Source: Bacilli bacterium
Lineage (GTDB): Bacteria; Bacillota_I; Bacilli_A; RF39; UBA660
DNA: 64,000 nt
NCBI GenBank assembly: GCA_017511605.1
Contig: JAFWJL010000008.1
Span: 1 to 64,000 of the forward strand
Reading direction: 5' to 3'
Under the pieces are notes generated by a model that was not told the DNA's origin, did not search any database, and worked only from the letters and a program-made list of their open reading frames with translations. A program made the translations under genes and the position numbers. This document shows, one piece after another, positions 23,680 through 31,630 of this stretch; positions within the stretch are counted from its first letter, which is position 1, and the number at the start of each line of letters is the position of its first letter.

Positions 23680-24771
23680 ATGGTTGAAGAAATTAAGACA
23701 ATTGATGAAAGAAAAGAGAAGTTACTAACTATTGGTAAGCAACAAGGTTATGTAACTTATGAACAATTAGCTGATCAACTAAAGGGGTTAGATGTTGATA
23801 GTGATACATTAGATGAATTATATAACTTTTTAGTTGAAAATAATATTGAAATAGTTGCAGAAGATGGTAGTGATGATGCTGGTGGAGAAGAAATTACAGC
23901 TGATATGTCAGTTGAAAATTTAACTCTTACAAAAGATGTTAAAATCAATGACCCAGTAAGAATGTACTTAAAAGAAATTGGACGTATTAACTTACTTACT
24001 TCTGATGAAGAATTTGAATATGCTCAACGTGCTGTTGAAGGTGATGAAGAAGCTAAGAGAATGTTAGCTGAGTCTAACCTAAGACTTGTTGTATCTATAG
24101 CTAAAAGATATGTTGGACGTGGAATGTTATTCTTAGACCTTATTCAAGAAGGTAATATTGGTCTAATGAAAGCTGTTGATAAATTTGATCCTACTAAAGG
24201 ATATAAATTCTCAACTTATGCAACATGGTGGATAAGACAAGCAATCACAAGAGCTATAGCAGATCAAGCTAGAACTATTCGTGTACCTGTACACATGGTT
24301 GAAACTATTAATAAATTAGCTCGTGTTCAAAGACAATTAACACAAGAGTTAAATAGAGAACCAACTGATGAAGAAATTGCTAAGAAATTAGGTATTAGTG
24401 TAGATAAAGTTCGTGAAGTATATAAAATTTCACAAGACCCAGTTTCACTTGAAACTCCAATTGGTGAAGAAGATGATTCACATTTAGGAGATTTCATTAA
24501 AGATGAAAGAACAATGGGACCTGAAGAATATGCTACAGTTGAAATGTTAAAAGAAGAATTAAAAGGTGTACTTTCAACTCTTACAGAAAGAGAAGAAAAA
24601 GTACTTAGATTAAGATTTGGTTTAGACGATGGTCAATGTAGAACTCTTGAAGAAGTAGGACAAATTTTTGGAGTTACTCGTGAAAGAATTCGTCAAATAG
24701 AAGCTAAAGCTTTAAGAAAATTAAGACATCCATCTCGTTCTCGTAAGTTAAAGGATTTCTTAACAGATTAA
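23680..24771 (+). CDS. rpoD: Primary sigma factor RpoD/SigA
   Basis: Housekeeping sigma factor. The 363 residues show region 1.1 (about 15-55) and region 1.2 ('[18 protein letters not shown]'). Region 2 has '[36 protein letters not shown]...[17 protein letters not shown]'. Regions 3 and 4 follow, with '[19 protein letters not shown]' and the -35-binding helix '[30 protein letters not shown]'. Length and layout match Bacillus SigA (371). It explains the TTGACA/TATAAT promoters found throughout the window. Codon use is slightly less AT-biased than its neighbours, fitting high expression. It shares one base with trmK. Confidence 0.97.
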   Translation: MVEEIKTIDERKEKLLTIGKQQGYVTYEQLADQLKGLDVDSDTLDELYNFLVENNIEIVAEDGSDDAGGEEITADMSVENLTLTKDVKINDPVRMYLKEIGRINLLTSDEEFEYAQRAVEGDEEAKRMLAESNLRLVVSIAKRYVGRGMLFLDLIQEGNIGLMKAVDKFDPTKGYKFSTYATWWIRQAITRAIADQARTIRVPVHMVETINKLARVQRQLTQELNREPTDEEIAKKLGISVDKVREVYKISQDPVSLETPIGEEDDSHLGDFIKDERTMGPEEYATVEMLKEELKGVLSTLTEREEKVLRLRFGLDDGQCRTLEEVGQIFGVTRERIRQIEAKALRKLRHPSRSRKLKDFLTD

Positions 24772-25439
24772 TGAAAATAAACAATAGACTTGAAACAATA
24801 GGGAATTTAGTGGAAGCTAATTCCTTTTGTTTAGATGTAGGATGTGATCATGCTTTACTTGATATATATCTAGTAAAAAGAGGCGATAATATTAAAGCAA
24901 TTGCATCTGATGTAAAAGAAGGCCCTTTAGAACAGGCTAAAAATAATATTAAAAGAGAACATTTAGAGGATAAAATAGAAACTCGTTTAGGGGATGGATT
25001 AAATACTTATAGTGAAGAAGTTAATACTGTAATTATTTCTGGTATGGGTGGTAGAAATATTATAGGTATATGTAAAAATAACTATAGGATATTTAAAAAA
25101 GTAGATACATATATAATTAGTCCTAATAATTATCAAGAGGATGTTAAAAGATTCTTTTGTAAAAATGGGTATTATATATCTAATGAAGAATTAGTTAAAG
25201 ATAGTAATTTTATATATCAAATAATAATATTTAAAAAAGGTAAGAAAAGATATTCCAAGAGAGATTATTTCTTTGGACCAATATTATTAAAGAAAAAAGG
25301 TAAATTGTTTAAAGAATACTATACTAGAGAAATGAAGAGTAGAGAAATATTAATAACTCTTTTACCTAAGAATTATAGGTGGAAAAAGTATATTACTAAA
25401 AAAGAAATTCAAATGATTAAAAATGTATTAGAAGACTAG
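24771..25439 (+). CDS. trmK: tRNA (adenine-22-N1)-methyltransferase TrmK
   Basis: SAM-dependent methyltransferase that modifies A22 in tRNAs. The 222 residues have the SAM-binding 'FCLDVGCDHALLDIYLV' (about 18-34), 'AIASDVKEGPLEQAKNNI', and the family motif 'VIISGMGGRNI' (about 88-98) followed by 'YIISPNN'. These match YqfN/TrmK. The start codon overlaps the last base of the rpoD stop (TAATG), so translation is coupled. Its position after dnaG-rpoD is the Bacillus order. Confidence 0.93.
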   Translation: MKINNRLETIGNLVEANSFCLDVGCDHALLDIYLVKRGDNIKAIASDVKEGPLEQAKNNIKREHLEDKIETRLGDGLNTYSEEVNTVIISGMGGRNIIGICKNNYRIFKKVDTYIISPNNYQEDVKRFFCKNGYYISNEELVKDSNFIYQIIIFKKGKKRYSKRDYFFGPILLKKKGKLFKEYYTREMKSREILITLLPKNYRWKKYITKKEIQMIKNVLED

Positions 25440-25460
25440 TAATTAGTCTTCTTTTGTTTT
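25429..25460 (+). terminator. Terminator of the dnaG-rpoD-trmK operon
   Basis: AGAAGACTA (25430-25438) pairs with TTAGTCTTCT (25443-25452), loop GTAA, then a T-rich run. It overlaps the end of trmK. Confidence 0.8.
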
Positions 25461-25485
25461 ATAATTGTATTATATGAGGTGTTTC

Positions 25486-26769
25486 ATGAAGAAGATAATA
25501 TTTGGAATTGTTTTATCTATAATTTGTTTTTATAATGTATATGCAAAAGATATTTCTTATTCAATGAATAAATATGATGATGAAGTATTTAATTATATAG
25601 AAAAGGCATATAATGAAGATTTAAAAGAAGATGGTTATGTATTAGGTGGTAGTGTATTAAAAGAAAAAATAGAAAAAGATGATACTACTTATAATGACTA
25701 TCAAGTATTATTAGTTAAATATAATAATAATGACAAATTAGTATGGAAATATATTTATGGTAATACGGGTGAGGATTACATCGATTATTTAACTTATACG
25801 TATGATGATGAAGGCAATATAGATGGTTATTTAATAGTTACTAAAAGTACTTATGATATTAGTGAATCTAATATGGGAAGTAATACAGTTATTATTAAGA
25901 TAGGCTTTGATGGTAAATTGGTATATGAAAGAAATATACCTGAAGGAGTTATTACTAAGATTATTCCTACTAAGGATGATAATGGTAATGTAGATGGTTA
26001 TATTAGTATATTAAAGACTCAAGTTGGTAGTAGTTTAATAAGATATAGTAAAAACTTTGATGTAATACTTAAAAGAGATTTTAATGAAAACAATATTTCT
26101 GATTTAACTATAATAAATGAAGATAATAAATTAAAAGGTTATGCAGCGATAATTGGTAATAATTTAATAAGTATGAATAATGATTTATCAAATGATGTTG
26201 TTATTACTGATATAAGTAAATATGATACTTATAATTTAAGCGAAGCTAATGATGGATTTGTTTTATATGGAATAACTTCTGAAGTTAAACTAAAAAATGG
26301 TGATAGTAGTTATTACTTAATTAATTATAATAATAATGAAGAAGTATGGGAAACAATAGGTGAAACAGAAACATCTAAAGAAGGAAAAATAATATTACTT
26401 CCAATAAGAAATGTTAAAATAAAAAAATATTTCTTGTTATATAAAAATGGAAATGATTTATCATATGAAGTGGTTAAAGTTAATCTAGATGGTGAAGTAT
26501 TAGAAAAAGTAAAGAAAATTAAGAATAGTTATTATGATTTTGAAAATTTTTATTCTACAGGAACTACTATATATTTTGTAGGACAAATTAATTGTCCAGA
26601 TGATGATTCATGTGATTATGATAATAATTCATTATATTTAGTTAGTGATGAAGACAAAGTAATAGAAGTAAAAGATGATACTAGTACTAGTGTTATGGCT
26701 ATATGTACAATTATATTCATATTATTAGTAGGTGGTATAGTTATAATAAGAAAGAAAAAAAGAAAATAG
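25486..26769 (+). CDS. Membrane-anchored surface protein, possibly beta-propeller-like
   Basis: 427 residues. Residues 1-20 are a signal peptide ('GIVLSIICFYNVYAKD'). The large external part has repeated units such as 'YVLGGSVL', 'DDEGNIDGYLIVTK', 'DDNGNVDGYISILK' and 'LKGYAAIIG', spaced by some 50-60 residues; this suggests a repeat fold of the beta-propeller kind. One C-terminal helix (about 401-421, 'VMAICTIIFILLVGGIVII') precedes a 'RKKKRK' tail. The ATG at 25486 follows GAGGTG by a normal gap; the frame runs further up but overlaps the -10 TATAAT at 25460-25465. Function unknown. Confidence 0.75.
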   Translation: MKKIIFGIVLSIICFYNVYAKDISYSMNKYDDEVFNYIEKAYNEDLKEDGYVLGGSVLKEKIEKDDTTYNDYQVLLVKYNNNDKLVWKYIYGNTGEDYIDYLTYTYDDEGNIDGYLIVTKSTYDISESNMGSNTVIIKIGFDGKLVYERNIPEGVITKIIPTKDDNGNVDGYISILKTQVGSSLIRYSKNFDVILKRDFNENNISDLTIINEDNKLKGYAAIIGNNLISMNNDLSNDVVITDISKYDTYNLSEANDGFVLYGITSEVKLKNGDSSYYLINYNNNEEVWETIGETETSKEGKIILLPIRNVKIKKYFLLYKNGNDLSYEVVKVNLDGEVLEKVKKIKNSYYDFENFYSTGTTIYFVGQINCPDDDSCDYDNNSLYLVSDEDKVIEVKDDTSTSVMAICTIIFILLVGGIVIIRKKKRK

Positions 26770-26790
26770 ATCAGTTTGATCTATTTTTTT
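26763..26790. terminator. Bidirectional terminator between the 25486 gene and the TIGR04086 gene
   Basis: AAAATAGATCA (26763-26773) pairs with TGATCTATTTT (26777-26787), loop GTT, T-run on the plus side and A-run on the other. The minus gene's last codons lie within the hairpin. Confidence 0.75.
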
Positions 26791-27124
26791 TAACACTTCC
26801 TATCATAGAACCTAGAATAGATGTTATTAATATTAAAGGATAAAATATTAGTAGTTTTATTTGAATTTTAGATAAGATAAGAGTAATTATAAGTAATATC
26901 GTTATTAATATACTTCCATATATAATTCCTTCTAAATAACTTTTTCTTTTAGTATTTTTACCTAGAATAAAACTATTTATAAATATAGAGAATAGTAATA
27001 CGACTAGTTTTAATACTTCAAAAGTTTTTTCATTTATTAGATTGAAATAATACATGACAGTTATTAAAAATAATAATAAAAATAATTCTATAATATTTAA
27101 GAGTATTGCTTTTATGTAAGACAT
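26771..27124 (-). CDS. TIGR04086-family membrane protein
   Basis: 117 residues forming four membrane helices with a short polar loop ('LGKNTKRKSYLEG', about residues 54-66). The pattern fits the TIGR04086 (YrzE-type) small membrane proteins of spore-forming Bacillota, whose function is not known. The stop is TGA, evidence for standard code. The upstream region contains a sigma-E-like promoter instead of a sigma-A one, supporting a sporulation link. It is transcribed away from the DUF421 gene and converges on the 25486 gene, sharing its terminator. Confidence 0.72.
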   Translation of the reverse strand: MSYIKAILLNIIELFLLLFLITVMYYFNLINEKTFEVLKLVVLLFSIFINSFILGKNTKRKSYLEGIIYGSILITILLIITLILSKIQIKLLIFYPLILITSILGSMIGSVKKNRSN

Positions 27125-27141
27125 ATATTCACCTCTAATTA

Positions 27142-27169
27142 ATAATATGTTTAGTATAAGATAATATGA
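27142..27169 (-). promoter_or_regulatory. Putative sigma-E (mother-cell) promoter of the TIGR04086 gene
   Basis: On the minus strand TCATATT (27169-27163), 13-base spacer, CATATTAT (27149-27142). The -35 fits the sigma-E consensus KMATATT exactly; the -10 matches CATACANT at five of its seven fixed positions. No good sigma-A alternative is seen. Confidence 0.45.
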
Positions 27170-27196
27170 TTAGTACATAATATAAATGGTGAGGAT

Positions 27197-27829
27197 ATGA
27201 AATACTTTATAGTTTTATATAGAAGTGTTCTTTTTTATTTTATCGTTACTATTCTTTATAGAATTATGGGAAAAAGAGAAATAGGTGAACTGTCTATAAT
27301 GGATTTTATTGTTTCTTTGTTTATTGCAGAGTTAGTTGCTATATCAATAGAAAACTATAATACTAGTATTTTTATGTCTTTGATACCAGTTCTTTCTTTA
27401 TCACTAATACAAATAGGATTATCATATTTATCTATTAAAAATAAGAAAATAAGAGATATATTAGATGGTAATCCTTCGGTAATTATAGAAAATGGAAAAG
27501 TAAATTTTAAAGAAATGAAAAAACAAAGATATAATATTGAAGATTTACTTATGCAGTTAAGAGACAATTCTGTTAAGTCTCTTAGTGATGTAGATTATGC
27601 AGTATTAGAAACTAATGGTAAATTATCAATTTTTCAAAAAGATAATAATCATGATTATCCACTTCCTTTAATACTTAATGGTGATGTAGATATGAATACT
27701 TTAAGAAAAATAAAAAAGAACGAACAATGGTTAGATTTAGAATTAGAAAAACTAAATGTTGATAGAGAAAATATATTTTATTGTTTTTATGAAAATAATG
27801 AATTATATATAATTGAACACAAAAAATGA
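27197..27829 (+). CDS. DUF421 (YetF/YrbG-type) membrane protein
   Basis: 210 residues. Three N-terminal membrane helices (about 5-80) include the family signature 'LYRIMGKREIGELSIMDFIVSLFIAELVAISIEN'. A cytoplasmic domain follows with 'LDGNPSVIIENGKVNFKEMKKQRYNIEDLLMQLRDNSVKSLSDVDYAVLETNGKLSIF', which is the conserved DUF421 core. The C-terminal extension resembles DUF3290-associated tails. Its biochemical role is not established; Bacillus members occur in vegetative and sporulating cells. The ATG follows GGTGAGG. A weak A/T-rich hairpin at 27820-27839 may end the transcript. Confidence 0.85.
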   Translation: MKYFIVLYRSVLFYFIVTILYRIMGKREIGELSIMDFIVSLFIAELVAISIENYNTSIFMSLIPVLSLSLIQIGLSYLSIKNKKIRDILDGNPSVIIENGKVNFKEMKKQRYNIEDLLMQLRDNSVKSLSDVDYAVLETNGKLSIFQKDNNHDYPLPLILNGDVDMNTLRKIKKNEQWLDLELEKLNVDRENIFYCFYENNELYIIEHKK

Positions 27830-27873
27830 CATTTTTTTAGTATTAATCAATTTATTATTAAATTGGTGATTAT

Positions 27874-28995
27874 GTGAAAAGAATTATTATGATTATTATT
27901 TTATTTATAATGGTACTTATCTTAAATATAATAAATGAAAAAGAAGAAATAAAAGAAAGAGAAACTAGAGCTATATTTATTAGTTATATTGAATTACATG
28001 AGTATATTAATGATAATATAAAGATTAGTAAGAGTAATATAGATAAGATGATTAATAATATAAGTGAAATGAAACTTAATACTATAATTCTTCAAGTAAG
28101 GGATAATTGTAATGCAATATATAATTCTAAATTATTTGAAAAAACTTATAATTTTGATGTATTAGATTATTTTATAGAAAAATCTAGAAGAAAAAATATT
28201 AAAGTAATCGCATGGATTAATCCTTATAGGGTTAGAACTAATAATAATATAGAATCTATTAAGAATAGTGAATTGATTTATAAATATATAAATACTGATT
28301 ATTTATATATAAATAATGGAATATATTTGAATCCTAGTAAGAAAGATGTTGAAGATTTAATAGTAGATGGAGTAAAAGAAGTTTTAAATTATAAGATAGA
28401 TGGTGTTTTGTTTGATGATTATTTTTATCCTGATAGTAATATAGATGTTATTGATTATGAAAAGTATTTAAAAGATCATGAGTATATTACTAAAGATAGT
28501 TATCAATTAAATATTATTAATAAAATGATTAAACGAGTACATGATGTGTGTAAAGAAAAGAATATTTCTTTTGGAGTAAGCCCTGATGGGAATATAGATA
28601 ATAATTATAATAATCATAAAGCTGATGTGCGTTTATGGATGAAGGATGATGACTATATAGATTTTATAATGCCACAGATATATTATGGTTTTTATAATAG
28701 TACTAAGGCATATACTAATGTAATAAAAGAATGGGAGGATTTATTAAAGAATAATATTGATTTATATATAGCACTTGCTTTTTATAAGGTTGGTGTTGAA
28801 GATAAGTATGCAAAAGATGGAAGAGATGAATGGATTTTGAATGATAATATTATTATGAGGGAAGTTATTCTTTCAAGAAATTTGAAGCATTATAAAGGTT
28901 TTTCTTTATTTAGATATGATAATTTATTTGATGTAAATCATTATACAAATAATAGTTTAGAAGAGTTAAATAATCTAAAAAAAATAATAAAATAG
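27874..28995 (+). CDS. GHL10/DUF187-type glycoside hydrolase-like protein
   Basis: 373 residues. An N-terminal hydrophobic segment (about 2-20) acts as signal or anchor. A TIM-barrel domain matches GHL10 (DUF187, YngK-type): 'RAIFISYIEL', 'LNTIILQVRDNCNAIY', 'IKVIAWINPYRV', 'IDGVLFDDYFYP', 'ISFGVSPDGN' and 'DFIMPQIYYGF'. The acidic pair in 'LFDDYFYP' is the likely catalytic region. Family members probably act on peptidoglycan or other polysaccharides outside the cell, but substrates are poorly defined. The start is GTG at 27874; the ATG two bases earlier is followed at once by a TGA in its frame. GGTGAT lies upstream. Confidence 0.85.
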   Translation: MKRIIMIIILFIMVLILNIINEKEEIKERETRAIFISYIELHEYINDNIKISKSNIDKMINNISEMKLNTIILQVRDNCNAIYNSKLFEKTYNFDVLDYFIEKSRRKNIKVIAWINPYRVRTNNNIESIKNSELIYKYINTDYLYINNGIYLNPSKKDVEDLIVDGVKEVLNYKIDGVLFDDYFYPDSNIDVIDYEKYLKDHEYITKDSYQLNIINKMIKRVHDVCKEKNISFGVSPDGNIDNNYNNHKADVRLWMKDDDYIDFIMPQIYYGFYNSTKAYTNVIKEWEDLLKNNIDLYIALAFYKVGVEDKYAKDGRDEWILNDNIIMREVILSRNLKHYKGFSLFRYDNLFDVNHYTNNSLEELNNLKKIIK

Positions 28996-29006
28996 TTTAT
29001 TTATGT

Positions 29007-29012
29007 TATAAT
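29007..29012 (+). promoter_or_regulatory. Extended -10 element of the first prepilin gene
   Basis: TATAAT preceded by TGT; no clear -35. GAAGGTAGTGG follows, then the ATG at 29034. Confidence 0.45.
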
Positions 29013-29033
29013 ATATTTGAAGGTAGTGGTTAA

Positions 29034-29672
29034 ATGAAGAAAAATGGATTTACTTTTGTTGAACTATTAGCTATGTTAGCGATAATTGGAATATTAATGA
29101 TAGTAACTATTCCAAATATTAGTGGTATATTAAAAAATCAAAAACTTGATATGTTTAAAAGAGATGCAATCAGTATGGTTGAATCTGCTAAGGTTAAGGC
29201 TAATAAAGATAGAGTATTGGTTAAACCTAAAAATAGAGAATGCATAATATTTACATTAAATTATTTAAATGATGATGATAATATTGTAAAAGGACCTAAT
29301 GGTGGTAAATATGATCAATTTGATTCTCTTGTAGTGTATACTAGAGAGGGAAGTAAATATAAGTATTATGCTAGATTAGTAGAGGAATATCAAGATAGAA
29401 GAATGGGGATTCAATTAGCAGATAGTGTATTGCTTTCTTCAATTAAAACATCACAAATAGAAGATGTTGGTGATGATACTGGTTTGACAGAAAAAGATAA
29501 TCGTTCATCAGGTATTGCAAAAGTTAGTGTATTTGGTTCTATCACAGCAAAATGTGACACGATTAAAGGATATTATTCTGGTGGTAACTATTGTACATTT
29601 ACTAATGGTTTATATTATGATGATGAAGGAAATCAAGTATCGGCTTCACGTTATGCTGAAGTATGTTCTTAA
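29034..29672 (+). CDS. Type IV prepilin-like protein
   Basis: 212 residues with a class III signal: short basic leader MKKNG, then F-T-F-V-E-L and a hydrophobic helix (about 6-30). Cleavage is expected after Gly5, with Glu at mature position 5. The C-terminal region has Cys pairs ('CDTIKGYYSGGNYC'), as in disulfide-stabilised minor or major pseudopilins. It is followed after 111 bases by a second prepilin gene with its own promoter. No ATPase, platform or prepilin peptidase gene is adjacent; the ATPase is 27 kb away at 56678. Confidence 0.88.
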   Translation: MKKNGFTFVELLAMLAIIGILMIVTIPNISGILKNQKLDMFKRDAISMVESAKVKANKDRVLVKPKNRECIIFTLNYLNDDDNIVKGPNGGKYDQFDSLVVYTREGSKYKYYARLVEEYQDRRMGIQLADSVLLSSIKTSQIEDVGDDTGLTEKDNRSSGIAKVSVFGSITAKCDTIKGYYSGGNYCTFTNGLYYDDEGNQVSASRYAEVCS

Positions 29673-29677
29673 TTGAT

Positions 29678-29748
29678 TTGACAAAATGTGTAAAAAAGTG
29701 TAATTTTTATAAAAATATATTGTCAAGTAAAATAAAGCATGATAACAT
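29678..29748 (+). promoter_or_regulatory. Promoter region of the second prepilin gene with inverted repeat
   Basis: Two candidate promoters: TTGACA (29678-29683), 17 bases, TAATTT (29701-29706); and TTGTCA (29720-29725), 17 bases, TAACAT (29743-29748). The two -35 boxes are part of a perfect 7-base inverted repeat, TTGACAA (29678-29684) and TTGTCAA (29720-29726). Between them is the palindrome ATTTTTATAAAAAT. Either tandem promoters or an operator. Confidence 0.45.
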
Positions 29749-29783
29749 TGAATTATAAGAAAATAGGAAAGAGAGTGAATTAA

Positions 29784-30377
29784 ATGAAAAAATTAAATAG
29801 AAAAGGTTTTACATTAATCGAGTTATTAGCAGTTATTACAATCATGGGTATTTTGATGTTAGTTGCAATTCCAGCAGTATCAAGAACTATTGAAAATACA
29901 CGTCGTGATACATTTGCAAGTACAGCTAAATCTTATATTAAAGCTGTAAGAGATGAAATTGCTGCAGATAATTTATATGTTGGTGATGGAGCTAATCAAA
30001 TTCCAATTTCAGCAGCACCTGCAGGTGATTATTATTATGGATTTGATAGTGCTGCTAATAGTGGTACAGACCTAATGGAACAAGGTGGTAAATCTTCTTG
30101 GGGTAATGCCAATGTTCAAGGTTATGTTGCTGTTCGTAAAACTGTTGATGAAAGAAATAACACAAAATATGAATATGCAATATTTATGGTTGATGCTGGA
30201 AAAAGAGGTATTGGGGCTTTGACTTATGAACAAAGTATTAAGAGAAGTACAGTAGCTACAAAAGATGCTCCAGATGGAAAAACTGCTCCTTCAGCTATTG
30301 AAGCTCAAGATAAGTTTGGTGAGGTTGTATTAAGTTCTGGTACTGAAGGAAACTGTAAAGCATTATCACTTGGATAG
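29784..30377 (+). CDS. Type IV major-type prepilin
   Basis: 197 residues with a textbook type IV pilin start: basic leader 'MKKLNRKG', then 'FTLIELLAVITIMGILMLVAIPAVSRTIENTRRDTFAS'. Cleavage is expected after Gly8, with Glu5 in the mature protein. The rest is a Gly/Ala/Ser-rich globular domain with a single late Cys. Codon use is visibly less AT-biased (more C in third positions and more Ala) than most neighbours, as expected for an abundant structural protein. It has its own promoter region and terminator, so its dose can be set apart from the upstream prepilin. This is the best candidate for the main pilus subunit. Confidence 0.9.
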   Translation: MKKLNRKGFTLIELLAVITIMGILMLVAIPAVSRTIENTRRDTFASTAKSYIKAVRDEIAADNLYVGDGANQIPISAAPAGDYYYGFDSAANSGTDLMEQGGKSSWGNANVQGYVAVRKTVDERNNTKYEYAIFMVDAGKRGIGALTYEQSIKRSTVATKDAPDGKTAPSAIEAQDKFGEVVLSSGTEGNCKALSLG

Positions 30378-30388
30378 AATAAGAATAT

Positions 30389-30411
30389 AAGGATGTGAAA
30401 ACATCCTTTTT
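30389..30411 (+). terminator. Terminator after the major prepilin gene
   Basis: AAGGATGT and ACATCCTT arms with a GAAA loop, then T-run. Confidence 0.85.
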
Positions 30412-30426
30412 ATTTTGTTTTAAATT

Positions 30427-30447
30427 TGATATAATTCTTTTAGGTGA
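30427..30447 (+). promoter_or_regulatory. Compact promoter/ribosome-site module of nfo
   Basis: TGATATAAT (30427-30435), six bases, AGGTGA (30442-30447). The predicted leader is about 12 bases. Confidence 0.6.
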
Positions 30448-30451
30448 TAAT

Positions 30452-31327
30452 ATGTTATATATTGGTTCTCATGTAGGATTTAGTAAAAATAATCAATTAT
30501 TAGGAAGTGTATTAGAAGCTAGTAGTTATGGAGCTAATACATTTATGTTTTATACGGGAGCTCCACAAAATACAATGAGAAATCCTATTGATGATAAATT
30601 AACTAACGATGCAATTATAAAGATGAAAGAAGTAGGAATAGATTTTTCTAAAGTAGTAGTTCATGCTCCTTATATTATTAATTTATGTAATGAAGGTAAT
30701 TTTGATTTTTCTGTTAGTTTCTTAAAAGGTGAAGTAGAAAGAGTTAGTAAACTTGGAGTTAAATATATGGTACTTCATCCTGGAAGCCATGTAGGTCTTG
30801 GAATCGATAAAGGTATTGAAAATATAATTGCAGGATTAAACTTGGTTTTAGATGGTAAGACTGATGTAACAATACTTCTTGAAACAATGGCTGGTAAAGG
30901 TAGCGAAGTAGGTTCTACTATGGAAGAAATTAAAAGAATAATAGATGGGGTAAAAGATAAAACTCATATTGGAGTATGCCTTGATACATGTCATTTGAAT
31001 GATGCTGGATTTGATATCTCTGATTTTGATAAATATTTAGATGAATTTGATAAGATTATTGGTATTGATAAAATAGGTTGTATTCATATAAATGATTCTA
31101 AAAATCCATTAGCTTCTCATAAAGATAGACATGAAAATATTGGATTTGGTACTATAGGCTTCGATAATTTAATTAAAATTATTTATAATGAAAGACTAGG
31201 AGAAATACCTAGGATATTAGAAACTCCTTATGTAGATAAGTTATATGCACCATATAAATATGAAATAGAAATGATTAGAAATAAGAAGTTTGATGAAGAT
31301 TTAATTAATAAAATAAAACAAAGTTAA
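30452..31327 (+). CDS. nfo: Endonuclease IV (AP endonuclease)
   Basis: Cuts DNA 5' to abasic sites in base-excision repair; a tri-zinc TIM barrel. The 291 residues show the metal ligands in order: 'FYTGAPQN', 'VVHAPYIINLCN', 'MVLHPGSHVGLG', 'ILLETMAGKGSEVG', 'VCLDTCHLNDAG', 'IHINDSKNPLASHKDRHENIGFG' and 'ILETPY'. The ATG at 30452 is four bases after AGGTGA; a longer frame to 30395 crosses the promoter and terminator region and is rejected. It overlaps the convergent DUF2624-like gene by four bases at the stops; Bacillus has a similar nfo (yqfS)-yqfT pairing. Confidence 0.95.
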   Translation: MLYIGSHVGFSKNNQLLGSVLEASSYGANTFMFYTGAPQNTMRNPIDDKLTNDAIIKMKEVGIDFSKVVVHAPYIINLCNEGNFDFSVSFLKGEVERVSKLGVKYMVLHPGSHVGLGIDKGIENIIAGLNLVLDGKTDVTILLETMAGKGSEVGSTMEEIKRIIDGVKDKTHIGVCLDTCHLNDAGFDISDFDKYLDEFDKIIGIDKIGCIHINDSKNPLASHKDRHENIGFGTIGFDNLIKIIYNERLGEIPRILETPYVDKLYAPYKYEIEMIRNKKFDEDLINKIKQS

Positions 31328-31581
31328 AAATATTTAGCTTTGTTTTCTTTATATTCTTTTAATACTTCTTTATATAAATCTTCTCTTATTAATGGTTTTA
31401 ATTTATTTAGAATGGAATCGCTATCTAATAATTCATTATAATATGCTTTTATAAAATTATGAATTATATTTGCTTCTTCAGTAGAGATAGATATGTTTTT
31501 ATTTTCTGCATAGTTTTTTATATGAATTGGTTCTAAATAATTAATGTATTTTTTTATTAATTCTTTATAAATAATAATCAC
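31324..31581 (-). CDS. DUF2624-like (YqfT) small protein
   Basis: 85 residues, helical and charged: 'YKELIKKYINYLEPIHIKNYAENKNISISTEEANIIHNFIKAYYNELLDSDSILNKLKPLI'. The size, the 'YAENKNISISTEEA' segment and the position beside nfo match DUF2624 (Bacillus YqfT), of unknown function. The start is odd. GTG at 31581 lies inside the only ribosome site (AGGTGAT), and no other ATG, GTG or TTG opens the frame soon after; in-frame ATT codons sit two and five bases past the site. It overlaps nfo by four bases tail to tail. Confidence 0.6.
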   Translation of the reverse strand: MIIIYKELIKKYINYLEPIHIKNYAENKNISISTEEANIIHNFIKAYYNELLDSDSILNKLKPLIREDLYKEVLKEYKENKAKYF

Positions 31582-31630
31582 CTAATAAATTATATGAATT
31601 AATATATAAAATATGTGATAAACTATTATT

